59,830 nucleotides of DNA, taken from Nocardia alni. GTDB taxonomy: Bacteria > Actinomycetota > Actinomycetes > Mycobacteriales > Mycobacteriaceae. This document shows, piece after piece, positions 8,656 through 17,681 of this stretch. Position 1 is the stretch's first letter. Each line of letters opens with the position of its first letter. The notes beneath the pieces are model-generated. The model worked only from the letters and a program-made list of their open reading frames with translations, had not been told where the DNA came from and did not search any database. The DNA is taken from the NCBI RefSeq assembly GCF_019038435.1, contig NZ_JAGPOX010000047.1, forward strand, positions 1 to 59,830. Reading direction: 5' to 3'. Made by a program: the position numbers and the translations under genes.

Positions 8656-9966
8656 ATGACGAGCGAACCGGCCACCTCGGACGAGGCGCGCACGGTCGGC
8701 GAGCCGGGCGTAACCGGTCCGGCGAATACATCCGGTGAACCCGCAGGGCCGCAAACCGCAGCAGCGCAGCAGGATTCTCCCACTGTCGTACCTCCGACCG
8801 ACGATCGCGGGACGCTCGAGGTGGACGAGGCACGCACGGTCGACTCCCCCGGCTCAACCCGTCCGGCGAATACCCCTGCCGAACCCGCAGGAGCACAAAT
8901 CACAGCAGCACAGCAGGATTCTCCCACTGTCGTGCGTCCCACCGGTGATCGCGGGACATTCGAGGTGGATGACCACGCGGTGGGCGGCTGGCTCGAATCG
9001 GTGAGCCTGAAGTACCAGCTTCCGTTGCGCGCCACCAGAGTGGGATTCGGGCAGTCGAATCTGACCTTCCAGGTCACCGATGCCGAGGACCACCGATGGG
9101 TGCTGCGGCGGCCGCCGCTCGGGCGGCTACTCGCCTCGGCGCACGATGTCGCGCGGGAGGCGCGGATCCTGACCGCCCTTGCGGGAACGGCGGTTCCGGT
9201 TCCCCGTGTCTACGGTGTGTTCGCCGATGGCGAGGTGCCGATGGTGCTCATGGAGTACGTCGACGGTTTGGTCATCGACAGTATGGAGATCGCCGAATCC
9301 CTTGCGCCCGAACACCGGCGGGCGATCGGAGTGGCTCTGCCGCGCACGCTGGCCGAGATTCACGCGGTCGATCTCGACGCGGCCGGCCTGATCGATCTGG
9401 CCAGTCACAAACCGTATGCGGGCCGTCAGCTGGCGCGGTGGTCGCGGCAGTGGGAGCAGTCCCGCACGCGCGAACACCCACAGCTGGACAGGCTCACCGA
9501 ACGGCTGCGCGCCGCGGTGCCCGAACAGCACGAGATAGCGCTGGTGCACGGCGATTTCCATATCCGCAACGTGATAACCGCCCCGGCGACCGGCGCCATC
9601 GACGCCGTACTGGACTGGGAGCTGTGTACCCTCGGCGACCCGCTCGCCGATATCGGCAGCCTGCTGGCGTACTGGCCGGAACCGGGCGAGGCGGGCATCG
9701 GAAATTTCGCGATGTGCACCCTGCCCGGCTTCCCCTCGCGCGCCGAGATCGCCGCGGAATATCTCGCCGCCACCGGCAGAGACCCTGCGGCACTGAGCTT
9801 CTGGCACGCCCTGGGTCTGTGGAAGGTCGCGATCATCGCCGAGGGCGTGCTGCGCCGTGCCCTGGACGACCCCCGCAACCGCGCCGCCGCGGGCACGCCG
9901 ACCATCGAACACATCGACGCCGTGGTGGACAACGCCGACCGCGTGGCCACCGAGGCGGGGTTCTGA
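8656..9966 (+). CDS. APH-family phosphotransferase (acyl-CoA-linked kinase type)
   Basis: The 436-residue protein has a protein-kinase-like aminoglycoside phosphotransferase fold from about residue 110: a nucleotide-binding start (VGFGQSNLTFQV), the catalytic loop VHGDFHIRNV near residue 297 and the metal-binding DWELCTLGDPLADIG near residue 318. This is the subfamily fused or linked to acyl-CoA dehydrogenases (ACAD10/11, LvaA), so phosphorylation of a hydroxyacyl-CoA is more likely than antibiotic resistance. The first 105 residues are an unusual extension made of a 48-residue tandem duplication. The ATG at 8656 follows a GGGAGA motif. A downstream start near the conserved core cannot be excluded. 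A TetR gene follows 22 bp later. Confidence 0.82.
   Translation: MTSEPATSDEARTVGEPGVTGPANTSGEPAGPQTAAAQQDSPTVVPPTDDRGTLEVDEARTVDSPGSTRPANTPAEPAGAQITAAQQDSPTVVRPTGDRGTFEVDDHAVGGWLESVSLKYQLPLRATRVGFGQSNLTFQVTDAEDHRWVLRRPPLGRLLASAHDVAREARILTALAGTAVPVPRVYGVFADGEVPMVLMEYVDGLVIDSMEIAESLAPEHRRAIGVALPRTLAEIHAVDLDAAGLIDLASHKPYAGRQLARWSRQWEQSRTREHPQLDRLTERLRAAVPEQHEIALVHGDFHIRNVITAPATGAIDAVLDWELCTLGDPLADIGSLLAYWPEPGEAGIGNFAMCTLPGFPSRAEIAAEYLAATGRDPAALSFWHALGLWKVAIIAEGVLRRALDDPRNRAAAGTPTIEHIDAVVDNADRVATEAGF
8680..8967. repeat. 144-bp tandem duplication inside the kinase gene
   Basis: Two copies, 8680-8823 and 8824-8967, lie exactly 144 bp apart (GACGAGGC/GCGCACGGTCG at the start, AGCAGGATTCTCCCACTGTC inside). 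They keep the reading frame, duplicating 48 residues of the Pro/Ala/Thr-rich N-terminal extension. Confidence 0.88.
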
Positions 9967-9988
9967 AATGGCCGGCGGGTGATTCGGC

Positions 9989-10648
9989 ATGACACAGGGT
10001 GAAACCGCAGCCGGGCAAGACGATTCGCCACGCCCTGCCCCGCGCACGCGCCGTGGCATGCGCACCCGCGCGGCACTGATCACTGCCGCGCGGGAGGTCT
10101 TCGAGCGCGACGGCTACCTCGACGCGAAGATCTCCGATATCTCCCGCGCCGCGGGCCTGGCCTCGGGCTCGTTCTACACCTATTTCGACAATAAAGACCA
10201 GGTCTTCGCCGCCGTGGTCGCGCAGGTGCAGGAGGAGATGCTGCATCCGCATATCCGCCAACGCATCGGCATCACCGATCCGAGCGCGCTGATCGAGGCC
10301 GCCAACCGCGAATATCTGATGTCCTACAAGCGCAATGCGCGCCTCATGGCGGTCTTCGAACAGGTCGCGCAGATCGACGAGAACTTCCGGACGTTGCGGA
10401 TCGAACGCGGTCGTGCCTTCGCCCAGCGCAATGCCCGCATGATCCGCACCCTGCAACGCTCGGGCCTGGCCAGCGCCGATCTGGACCCGATGATCACCGC
10501 CCACGCCCTGTCGGGCATGGTGAGCCGGATGGCCTACCTGGTCTTCGTGCTGGACCAGCGAATCCCGTTCGAGAAGCTGGTCGCCACCGTCACCCAGCTG
10601 TGGGTGAACGCGCTGCAGATCCCCCCGGGCGCGAGCACGCCGGACTAG
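9989..10648 (+). CDS. TetR/AcrR family transcriptional regulator
   Basis: The 219-residue protein has a TetR N-terminal HTH at about residues 25-75 (TRAALITAAREVFERDGYLD then ISDISRAAGLASGSFYTYFDNKDQVFAAV), followed by a C-terminal ligand-binding region. It lies 22 bp behind the kinase gene and is probably co-transcribed with it. It may respond to an acyl-CoA intermediate of the dehydrogenase/kinase pair; this is inference. A basic, disordered N-terminal tail of about 20 residues precedes the HTH. Confidence 0.88.
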   Translation: MTQGETAAGQDDSPRPAPRTRRGMRTRAALITAAREVFERDGYLDAKISDISRAAGLASGSFYTYFDNKDQVFAAVVAQVQEEMLHPHIRQRIGITDPSALIEAANREYLMSYKRNARLMAVFEQVAQIDENFRTLRIERGRAFAQRNARMIRTLQRSGLASADLDPMITAHALSGMVSRMAYLVFVLDQRIPFEKLVATVTQLWVNALQIPPGASTPD

Positions 10649-10754
10649 TGTGGTCGGCGGTTGTCGGCTTGCCTGGCGACGCCGCCTACGGTTGGTGCCG
10701 ACAGCATCAATCAGGTGTAACAGCATCGGCTCGGGTGCCGCCGCACCGGCTCGG

Positions 10755-11090
10755 GCGCGACAACATCAGCCCGCGTACCACCACATCGACTCGAGCGCGA
10801 CAACATCAGCCCGCGTACCACCACATCGACTCGAGCGCGACAACATCAGCCCGCGTACCACCACATCGACTCGAGCGCGACAACATCAGTTCGAGTACCA
10901 CCCCACATCAACTCAGAGCCTGACAGCATCGGCTCACGTACCACCCGCATCGACTCAGGCCGCGTCAGCATCGGCTCGGGTGCCGCCGCATCGGCTCGAG
11001 TGCCACCACATCGGCTCAGGGCCTGACAGCACCCGCTCACGTACCACCACATCAGCTCAGGGCGCGACAGCATCAGCTCGCGTATCACCG
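10755..11090. repeat. 40-bp tandem repeat after the tetR gene
   Basis: Three identical 40-bp units begin at 10755, 10795 and 10835 (GCGCGACAACATCAGCCCGC then GTACCACCACATCGACTCGA). They are followed by increasingly degenerate copies to about 11090 in which 'GCATCGGCTC' and 'GTACCACC' remain visible. The array begins about 100 bp after the tetR stop. No gene is seen in 10649-11222. Confidence 0.9.
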
Positions 11091-11222
11091 CCGGGCCGAG
11101 GGCGGCCAGGCTGATTCCGGTGACATGCCCTACCAGTCCGATGGTCGGACACAAGGGGCTGCGTACACCCTCGCACTCCTACTCCAGCCGAACAGCACAA
11201 CGCAGCGAAGTAGTGTGGGCGC

Positions 11223-12059
11223 ATGCAAATCGGGGAACCGAGTAAGACCGCCTTTGCGGTGGCGTGGGCCCGCGCGGACCATCAGAGCGACGAGCCGCGG
11301 ATCTTCACCGATCCCCTGGCCGCGCGGATCGTCGGGCCGGTCAGCACGCGCAGCAGCCAATTCGAACGCGCTCTGGATCCGGATCTGGTGCGGCGACGGC
11401 GGATGTTCATCGCCGGGCGCAGCCGTTTCGCCGACGACGTCACCGCAGCCGCGGTCGCCGCCGGGACCACGCAGGTGGTCTTGCTCGGCGCGGGCCTGGA
11501 CACCTCCGCATACCGCAATCCGCATACCGACGTGCACTTCTTCGAGGTCGATCACCCCGCGACGCAGGAGTGGAAGCGCCGGCAGCTGGCCGAGACGGGG
11601 ATCACCATCGCGCAGACGGTGCACTTCGCGCCGGTCGACTTCGAACGGTCCACCCTGGCGGCGGGACTGGCCGAGGCCGGTTTCGACCGCACCCGCAGCG
11701 CGGTGTTCGTCATGCTCGGCGTCGTGGTGTACCTGAGCGCGCAATCGGTCACCGATACGCTGAGTTACATTGCCGGACAGGGCGGTACGGCCGAGGTGGT
11801 GTTCGACTACGCGGAGCCGCCGACGCATCGGTGGCAAGATTCCGAGCGCGCGAAACGGGTTGCCGCGGCGGGTGAACCGTTCCAAACCTTCCGCACGGCC
11901 GAGCAGTTCCGCGACGAGCTGACCGCCCTCGGCTTCACCAAGATCGAGGACCACCCGGCTGTCGAGCTCCTGGGCTCCTACACCGGCCAGCGGGACCCTG
12001 GCGGTCCCGGTGTGCACATGATTCAGGGCGGCCATTTGATGCACGCCGCCACCGCGTAA
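11223..12059 (+). CDS. SAM-dependent methyltransferase, LCM-type (TIGR00027-like)
   Basis: The 278-residue protein belongs to the leucine-carboxyl-methyltransferase-like family expanded in mycobacteria and Nocardia. Diagnostic features are SKTAFAVAWARADHQ, FTDPLAARIVG, and the SAM-binding VVLLGAGLDTSAYRNP around residue 90, followed by the acidic FFEVDHP. It should use SAM to methylate a carboxyl or other small-molecule group in the cytosol; substrates of this family are mostly unknown. The MarR gene follows directly, so the two are probably co-transcribed. Confidence 0.85.
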   Translation: MQIGEPSKTAFAVAWARADHQSDEPRIFTDPLAARIVGPVSTRSSQFERALDPDLVRRRRMFIAGRSRFADDVTAAAVAAGTTQVVLLGAGLDTSAYRNPHTDVHFFEVDHPATQEWKRRQLAETGITIAQTVHFAPVDFERSTLAAGLAEAGFDRTRSAVFVMLGVVVYLSAQSVTDTLSYIAGQGGTAEVVFDYAEPPTHRWQDSERAKRVAAAGEPFQTFRTAEQFRDELTALGFTKIEDHPAVELLGSYTGQRDPGGPGVHMIQGGHLMHAATA

Positions 12060-12146
12060 ATGCACTCCGAGGCTTCACCTATGCGAGAGAACGGCTCATC
12101 CGAGCAAGCACACTCGTCGGGTCGGACAGGAGACGGAAGGACCGCA

Positions 12147-12593
12147 GTGGGTAATCCCAAGACCACCACGCTGCTCGAGTTCGAGACGATGCTGCTCGGC
12201 CGGTACAGCCTGTCCTCGGCCCGCACCGGCCATCTGGATCGCAGCGCGTACACCCTCCTGAGTCGCCTGCACATGGGGGGCCCGATGTCGATCAGCCAGC
12301 TGAGCGAGGCGCTGGGCCTGGACACCTCGACGGTGAACCGGCAGACCGCCGCGATGCGACGCGCGGGCCTCCTGGACCGCATCCCCGATCCCGACGGCGG
12401 CATAGCCCGCAAGTTCCAGATCAGCGCCGAGGGCACCCGCCAGCTCGAGGCCCACCGCGCGGACTCGGTCCAGCACCTCGACGTGATCCTGGCGGACTGG
12501 TCTCCCGAGGATCTGAGCGCCCTGGTCGGGTATCTCGAGCGATTCAACACAGACATCGAGCGTTACCACGGTCGCCCCTGGCCGAGGGAGTAG
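12147..12593 (+). CDS. MarR family transcriptional regulator
   Basis: A 148-residue winged-helix protein with the MarR core: a recognition region MSISQLSEALGLDTSTVNRQ, RAGLLDRIPDPDGGIARKFQ as helix plus wing, and flanking dimerisation helices. The start GTG 12147 has GGAAGGA about 8 nt upstream. An alternative in-frame ATG at 12060, touching the stop of the methyltransferase gene, would add 29 low-complexity residues. It lies downstream of the methyltransferase gene and may control it or respond to its product. Confidence 0.85.
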   Translation: MGNPKTTTLLEFETMLLGRYSLSSARTGHLDRSAYTLLSRLHMGGPMSISQLSEALGLDTSTVNRQTAAMRRAGLLDRIPDPDGGIARKFQISAEGTRQLEAHRADSVQHLDVILADWSPEDLSALVGYLERFNTDIERYHGRPWPRE

Positions 12594-12826
12594 AGCGCCC
12601 CAGCCGGTGGTCGCGGCCAGTCTGTGGCCGGAAATGTCACTGCCCCCCGCCAACCAGTGCTGCCGCCACGCCGTACACAGGGGCTCGCGCAGCTGACCTC
12701 TGCGTTCAACCCGCCCAGACCGGCGGGCTTTGCGCGCCACGCCGTACACAGCGCTCGCTCAGCCCACGCCTGCCCAGACCGGCGGGCTTTGCCACCAGCC
12801 GGGCCTCCCCTCGGCACCGCCCCCTC

Positions 12827-13699
12827 AGTCCGGCGTATTCGACATCATCACGCTCACCGGAATGTGCCCGGCAGACACAGCGCGCAGGCGAGCGGCGTGC
12901 CCCCGGTTCGCACGGCCGAAACATCCGCCGACAGGACTCAGACCATACTGCGCAATCAGCGGGCTTCCCCTGACCGCTCGGTCCCGTTGGTCCGGTGTAT
13001 TCGCCGTCGTCACGCCCGCCGGAATGTGCCCGCGAACAAGCACACTGCCGAGCAGCGTATCCGCCATGCAGGTCGTATATAGCGGGCTCGCTCAGCCCAC
13101 ACTGCATCCAACCGCCCGAACCGGCGGGCTTTACCACCGGCACCAGCCGGGCCTCCCCTCGGCACCCCCCTCGCAGTCCGGCGTATTCGACGTCGTCGTG
13201 CTCACCGGATGTGCCCGGCAGACACAACACACCGCCGAGCAGCGTGCCCACCATACGGTTCGTACGGCCGAAACATCCGCCGACAGGACTCAGACCATAC
13301 CGCGCAATCAGCGGGCTTCCCCTGACCGCTCGGTGCCCGTTAGTCCGGCGTATTCGCCGTCGTCACGCTCACCGGAATGTGCCCGGCAGACACAACACAC
13401 CGCCGAGCAGCGTGCCCACCATACGGTTCGAATGGCCGAAACAGCTCGCCGCATCCGACAACAGGACTCATGTCGGACCGCAGCAAACAGCCGGACTTCC
13501 CCTGGCACCCGCTAGTCCGGCGTATTCGTCATCGTCGCGCCCGCCGGAATGTACCCCGCAGACGTAGCACGCCGTCGCGCAGCGTGGCCGTCATGCGGTT
13601 CGTACGGCCGAAACATCCCGCCGACAGGACTCAGGCATACCGCGGCAAAACAGCCAGGCTTTCCCCTGGCGCTCGGTACCCGTTAGTCCGGTGTATCGG
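12827..13699. repeat. Array of decaying copies of the MFS gene 3' end (~170-bp unit)
   Basis: The motif AGTCCGG(C/T)GTAT(T)C occurs at 12827, 12989 (variant), 13175, 13342, 13514 and 13685, with spacings of 162, 186, 167, 172 and 171 bp. The copy at 13685 is the actual stop-codon region of the MFS gene (minus strand). Between anchors the units share TACGGCCGAAACATCCGCCG, CAATCAGCGGGCTTCCCC and GGAATGTGCCCGGCAGACAC. The other five look like diverged copies of this gene's 3' end laid down downstream of it. 12594-12826 holds related sequence (ACCGGCGGGCTTTG motifs) and no gene. Confidence 0.85.
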
Positions 13700-14966
13700 C
13701 CGTCGTCGCACCGGACGGAATGTGCCTCGAAAACACAGCCCACAGCACACAGCCGAGAATTGTTGCCGCTACGCCGATTTCGCAGACCAGCGCCCAGCCG
13801 CCGGATTCGTAGGCCGCGCCGGCGGTGACCGATCCGGCGACGCCGCCGAGGAAATAGCTCACCATGTACGCCGTGGTCAGGCGGCTGCGGGCGGCCGGGT
13901 CGAGGGCGTAGATCGCGCTCTGGTTCGACAGCTGGACGCCCTGGATGCCGAAGTCGAAGACCAGCAGCGCCACGATCAGGGCCACGATCGAATACCCGCC
14001 CCAGGCCAGCAGGCCCCAGCTGGCGAGCAGGACCACCCACATGAGCGTCGTCACCACGCGCAGGTGCCCGCGGTCGGCGAATCTACCCACCACGGGCGCG
14101 CCCAGCGCCCCCGCCACACCGGCGATGCCGAACAGGCCGATCACGAACTGCGAGTAGTGGAACGAACTGCCGTGCGCACCGGCGAGCAGGAAGGCCAGTG
14201 ACGTCCACACCATCGAGAAGCAGGCCATGCCGATGAAGCCCAGCGCCATGCGGTGGCGCAGTGCCGGATGCGTGCGGATCAGCGTGAGGATCGATACGAG
14301 CACCTCGCGGTACCGTTCCCCCGCCGCGGGCCGCCCGGTGACCGGCGTGAGCAGGTAAACGCTCGCCGACATCACCAACTGGAGCGCGGCCGCGACCACC
14401 AGCACCGTGCGCCACCCACTGAACTGCGCGATCACCCCCGACAGCACCCGCGAGGACAGAATCCCCAGCAGCAGCCCGCTCATCACGGTTCCGACGATCT
14501 GCCCGCGCCGCTCCGGTTCCGCCAGTGCGGCCGCCCACGGAATCACCACCTGCGCCGCCGAGGCGGTGATGCCGGTCACGAACATGCCGATCAACAGGAT
14601 CGGGAAGTTCGGCGCCGCCGCCGACAACCCCAGCGCCACCACCGACGCCGCCAGCAGCGCCGGGACCATCCGGCGGCGCTCGAGGAAGTCACCCAGCGGC
14701 ACCAGCAGCGCCAGCCCCGCAACGTAACCCACCTGCGACGCGCTCACCAGCAGTGCCGCGGTCGCCGTCGAGATCCGCAGCCCACCGGCCACTTCGTGCA
14801 GCAGCGGTTGCAGATAGTAGAGCCCGCCGACAGAGGACCCCGCGGTCACGGCGAAGACGAATACCAGCAGCCGAGTGAGCCGGGCCGAAGCCGGGTTCGG
14901 GCCGGGATTCGCCGAGCCGGAGTTGGTGGAGGTCGAGGTGGTAGAAACACTCACGATCACCATCAT
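13683..14966 (-). CDS. MFS transporter, probable drug or sugar efflux type
   Basis: The 427-residue protein has about 12 hydrophobic segments, with the MFS loop 2-3 motif GDFLERRRMVPALL near residue 100 and a second-half counterpart GRFADRGHLRVV. It sits in the cytoplasmic membrane and probably exports a small molecule by proton antiport; the substrate is unknown. It is divergent from a LysR-type gene, with a LysR box close to its start. The start is uncertain by a few codons (ATGATGGTG at 14966, in-frame GTG just inside). The 3' end is the parent of the repeat array downstream. Confidence 0.87.
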   Translation of the reverse strand: MMVIVSVSTTSTSTNSGSANPGPNPASARLTRLLVFVFAVTAGSSVGGLYYLQPLLHEVAGGLRISTATAALLVSASQVGYVAGLALLVPLGDFLERRRMVPALLAASVVALGLSAAAPNFPILLIGMFVTGITASAAQVVIPWAAALAEPERRGQIVGTVMSGLLLGILSSRVLSGVIAQFSGWRTVLVVAAALQLVMSASVYLLTPVTGRPAAGERYREVLVSILTLIRTHPALRHRMALGFIGMACFSMVWTSLAFLLAGAHGSSFHYSQFVIGLFGIAGVAGALGAPVVGRFADRGHLRVVTTLMWVVLLASWGLLAWGGYSIVALIVALLVFDFGIQGVQLSNQSAIYALDPAARSRLTTAYMVSYFLGGVAGSVTAGAAYESGGWALVCEIGVAATILGCVLWAVFSRHIPSGATTADTPD

Positions 14967-14980
14967 CCGCTAACCGGCTA

Positions 14981-14995
14981 ATCAATAATAGCGAT
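14981..14995. promoter_or_regulatory. Candidate LysR box (ATC-N9-GAT) near the MFS start
   Basis: ATC at 14981-14983 and GAT at 14993-14995 form the T-N11-A dyad typical of LysR-type regulators, 15 bp upstream of the MFS start codon. A second one lies at 15266-15280. Confidence 0.4.
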
Positions 14996-15265
14996 GAATT
15001 TCGATGGCCCCAGCAGCGAAATAGATAGGCCGGGCCGCCGAGCGGAGCCAGCCCACATCACAGGCAGTGATCCGAGAGTTCGACGATGCTCGTGCGGTCG
15101 ACACGCGGGAAGGTCGACGCAAGGCCATTTGGCAAGATCGGGCCGACGCAAGGTAGGAGTTCGTCCAGATGGGCACCGCCGACGTGCCGGTCGAGACACT
15201 CGCTCCTGCATAGGCTTGCCCACCAAATCGATCAACAATGTAGATGGATATCGCGATGCCCATCA

Positions 15266-15280
15266 ATCACACTGTTGGAT
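15266..15280. promoter_or_regulatory. Candidate LysR box (ATC-N9-GAT) near the lysR start
   Basis: AATC-N9-GATT (15265-15281) lies 15 bp upstream of the lysR start codon and has the same half-sites and spacing as the box near the MFS gene. That fits autoregulation plus control of the divergent transporter. The remainder of 14967-15295 has no gene. Confidence 0.45.
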
Positions 15281-15295
15281 TGTTAGGCTCTGCCG

Positions 15296-16159
15296 ATGGA
15301 GCTTCGTCAGATCGAATGCTTTCTGGCTTGCCGTGAACTCGGGTCCTTCACCGCCGCGGCCCGCAGGCTAAATCTGGTGCAGTCCGCGGTGTCCACGAGC
15401 GTGGCCAAGCTCGAACGCGAACTCGGCACCCGCCTGTTCGACCGCACGCCCCGCGCCCTGGAGCTCACCGAGGCGGGACGGGCCATCGTGGAACCGGCAC
15501 GGTCGATGCTGCACGCCCGCCGCGCCGTGGTCGACGCGATCGACGCCGCGCGCGGCGAGGTCCGCGGCGAGGTGGTGATCGGCAACCTGATGAATATCCG
15601 CTCGCTGGACCTGGCGAGCATGATCGCCGATCTGCACCGCCGCTATCCGGCACTGACTCTTCAGATGCGCCAGAGCATTTCGGGCGTCTCCGGCAATATC
15701 GCCGGACTGCTGGACGGCACCCTCGACATCGCACTGCTGGCCGGACAGGACTCCGAGATCGAGGGTCTGCGACTGTATCCGATCAGCGAGGAGACCGTCG
15801 TGCTGTGCATGCCACCGGACCACCCGCTCACGCTCGGCCCGCTCACGCCGGACAGATTGACGGGCGCCCGATTCATCGACTATCCCCCTGGCTGGGGCAT
15901 CCGCCGCATCGCTGACGAGCGATTCCCGTTGCGCCGCCCCGTGATCGAGGTCGCCGATCAGGAATTCGCACTCGAGTTGGCCGCCAAGGATTTCGGCATC
16001 GCCTTCGTCCCGCGCTCCCTCGCCCGGCGCTCCCGCACCCTGGTCCAGCTCGACCCCGAAGACGGCCCCATCCCATGGAAGCTGTTCATAGCCCACGACA
16101 TCCAGCGCACCCCCACCCACGCCGCGCGCACGGTGATCGAAACGCTGTGCGATGCATAG
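15296..16159 (+). CDS. LysR family transcriptional regulator
   Basis: A 287-residue LysR-type protein. The N-terminal HTH (residues 1-60) reads MELRQIECFLACRELGSFT then AAARRLNLVQSAVSTSVAKLE, and the effector-binding domain begins near residue 90 (GEVVIGNLMNIRSLDL). It is transcribed away from the MFS gene. LysR proteins usually activate a divergent neighbour when a small-molecule inducer binds, so the transporter is the likely target. Confidence 0.9.
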   Translation: MELRQIECFLACRELGSFTAAARRLNLVQSAVSTSVAKLERELGTRLFDRTPRALELTEAGRAIVEPARSMLHARRAVVDAIDAARGEVRGEVVIGNLMNIRSLDLASMIADLHRRYPALTLQMRQSISGVSGNIAGLLDGTLDIALLAGQDSEIEGLRLYPISEETVVLCMPPDHPLTLGPLTPDRLTGARFIDYPPGWGIRRIADERFPLRRPVIEVADQEFALELAAKDFGIAFVPRSLARRSRTLVQLDPEDGPIPWKLFIAHDIQRTPTHAARTVIETLCDA

Positions 16160-16447
16160 GATTGCGACTCAGGGCATCAGCGCAAGCACTCCGGACAGCG
16201 CGGACGATCAGCAACCGAATCGCCCCGCGCCGCCCGGTGGTGTGATGTGCGCCAGGCAATGGATCGACGCATGCCTACGGTGCTATAAGCGGTAGGGACT
16301 GCCCTGGCAGCCCACGGCCAACGACACGATCGAGGCAAGCTCAGGGCAAGCTCGGGTGAGCGACCCCGGGGCGGAGACTCACCGACTCGGGCACTCTGGA
16401 TCGCCGACGACACGATGCAGGCGCGGCCGCCGGCAATCGCCAGCGAC

Positions 16448-17320
16448 TCACTGTCCCAGCGCCGCGAGCACACGTGTTCGGTCCGCCAGCACATCTATCT
16501 CGGCGATCCTGCCGCCGGCCACGGTGAACGCCATGATCACCGCGGCCCTGCCGCCCAGGGACACCACCATGCCCGCCGCGCCGTTCACCAGGACCGGGCG
16601 CAGTAGAGCGCCGTCGTGCGCGAACAGCGCTGCCTGCTCGGCGGCGGCGCGGGGTCCGGTGATCTCGCGCAGGCCGGCGACTCCGAGATCGCCGCGCAGG
16701 ACGACGTCCGGGTCCAGCACGCCGACGAGCGCGGCCAGGTCACCGCGGCGGGCGGCGGCGAAGAAGGCGTCCACGACCCGGCGCTGTTCGTGCCGGTCGC
16801 AATCGGGAATCGGAGCCGCTCGGACCCGGCGGCGCGCCCGGCGCGCCAGCTGGCGTACCGCCGCCGGGCTGCGGTCCAGGATGGACGCGATCTCGTCGAA
16901 CGGCACCGTGAAACCGTCGTGCAGCACCACCGCGATCCGTTCGGCGGGTTCCAGGCGGGACAGCACCACCTGCATCGCCAGACCGACCGAATCCCGCACG
17001 AGGACTTCGGTTTCCGGCAGTTCCGGTCCGTCGTCGACAACGATCGGGTCGGGCAGCCGAACGCCGACGGGCTCCTCGTGCCGCGCCTGTCGCGCACGTA
17101 GCAGATCCAGGCAGGTGTGGGTCAGGGCCGTGGTCAGCCAGCCGCCCGGATTGCGCACGGAATTCTCCGGCGTGTGCCGGATTCGCAGCCACACCTCCTG
17201 CAACGCGTCGTCGGTGTCGCTCACCGAACCGAGCATCCGGTAGGCCATCGCTCGCAGCCTGGGGCGGTGGCGCTCGAGCTCGTGGAACAGAAGTCCCTGG
17301 TCGGTCACGTGATCGCTCAT
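16448..17320 (-). CDS. ECF sigma factor with C-terminal SnoaL-like domain (ECF41/SigJ type)
   Basis: The 290-residue protein contains sigma region 2 (residues about 15-80, RPRLRAMAYRMLGSVSDTDD then ALQEVWLR), region 4 (about 110-170, LSRLEPAERIAVVLHD and FDEIASILDRSPAAVRQLARR) and a C-terminal SnoaL/NTF2-like domain (about 185-285). ECF41 sigma factors carry this extension instead of using a separate anti-sigma factor. ATG 17320 is chosen; an in-frame ATG at 17359 would add 13 residues. The DoxX gene lies divergently, about 360 bp away. Adjacent oxidoreductase-type genes are common ECF41 targets, so DoxX is a candidate target by position only. The flank 16160-16447 has no gene. Confidence 0.85.
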   Translation of the reverse strand: MSDHVTDQGLLFHELERHRPRLRAMAYRMLGSVSDTDDALQEVWLRIRHTPENSVRNPGGWLTTALTHTCLDLLRARQARHEEPVGVRLPDPIVVDDGPELPETEVLVRDSVGLAMQVVLSRLEPAERIAVVLHDGFTVPFDEIASILDRSPAAVRQLARRARRRVRAAPIPDCDRHEQRRVVDAFFAAARRGDLAALVGVLDPDVVLRGDLGVAGLREITGPRAAAEQAALFAHDGALLRPVLVNGAAGMVVSLGGRAAVIMAFTVAGGRIAEIDVLADRTRVLAALGQ

Positions 17321-17500
17321 CGGCAGATCTTTCGGTTCACGCAGATCCTCGGGCTGCATCGTTGCCGGCCGTCCTGAGTCACATTTTCCGGGGCGTATTC
17401 GCCATATCAGTGAGCACCCACCACAACTCCATACTGCACCGACACCAACCCAACGGCCCAACGTTGTCTCGATCTCGAGTGTGCTCGCGTCTGTGATCCA

Positions 17501-17566
17501 CGGCGTGTGCGATCTGCTGTGACCCACGGCGTGTGCGATCGGCGGGGATCCATCGCGTGTGCGATC
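17501..17566. repeat. Three short direct repeats, 26-bp period
   Basis: CGGCGTGTGCGATC occurs at 17501 and 17527 and, as TCGCGTGTGCGATC, at 17553, exactly 26 bp apart. They lie between the divergent sigma-factor and DoxX genes. They could be regulatory or simply a small minisatellite. Confidence 0.7.
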
Positions 17567-17681
17567 AGCCGGATCGACGGCCCGCGAGACCAGTCGACAG
17601 CATGCCAGAGCTCAGCGTCGAGAAGACAGACGGACCGGGGAGAGGCGGTCGCAGTGCCTACCGATCGACAGGAGCCCCGTC

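Noticed and set aside
8656..9966. Aminoglycoside resistance enzyme
   Set aside because: The sequence type and the dehydrogenase neighbour fit the acyl-CoA-linked kinase group instead.
10755..11090. CRISPR array
   Set aside because: The 40-bp units are directly joined with no unique spacers, and no cas genes are present.
12706..13567. Long open frames on both strands in the 12.7-13.6 kb repeats
   Set aside because: The peptides are repetitive shadows of the MFS gene end and change frame between units.
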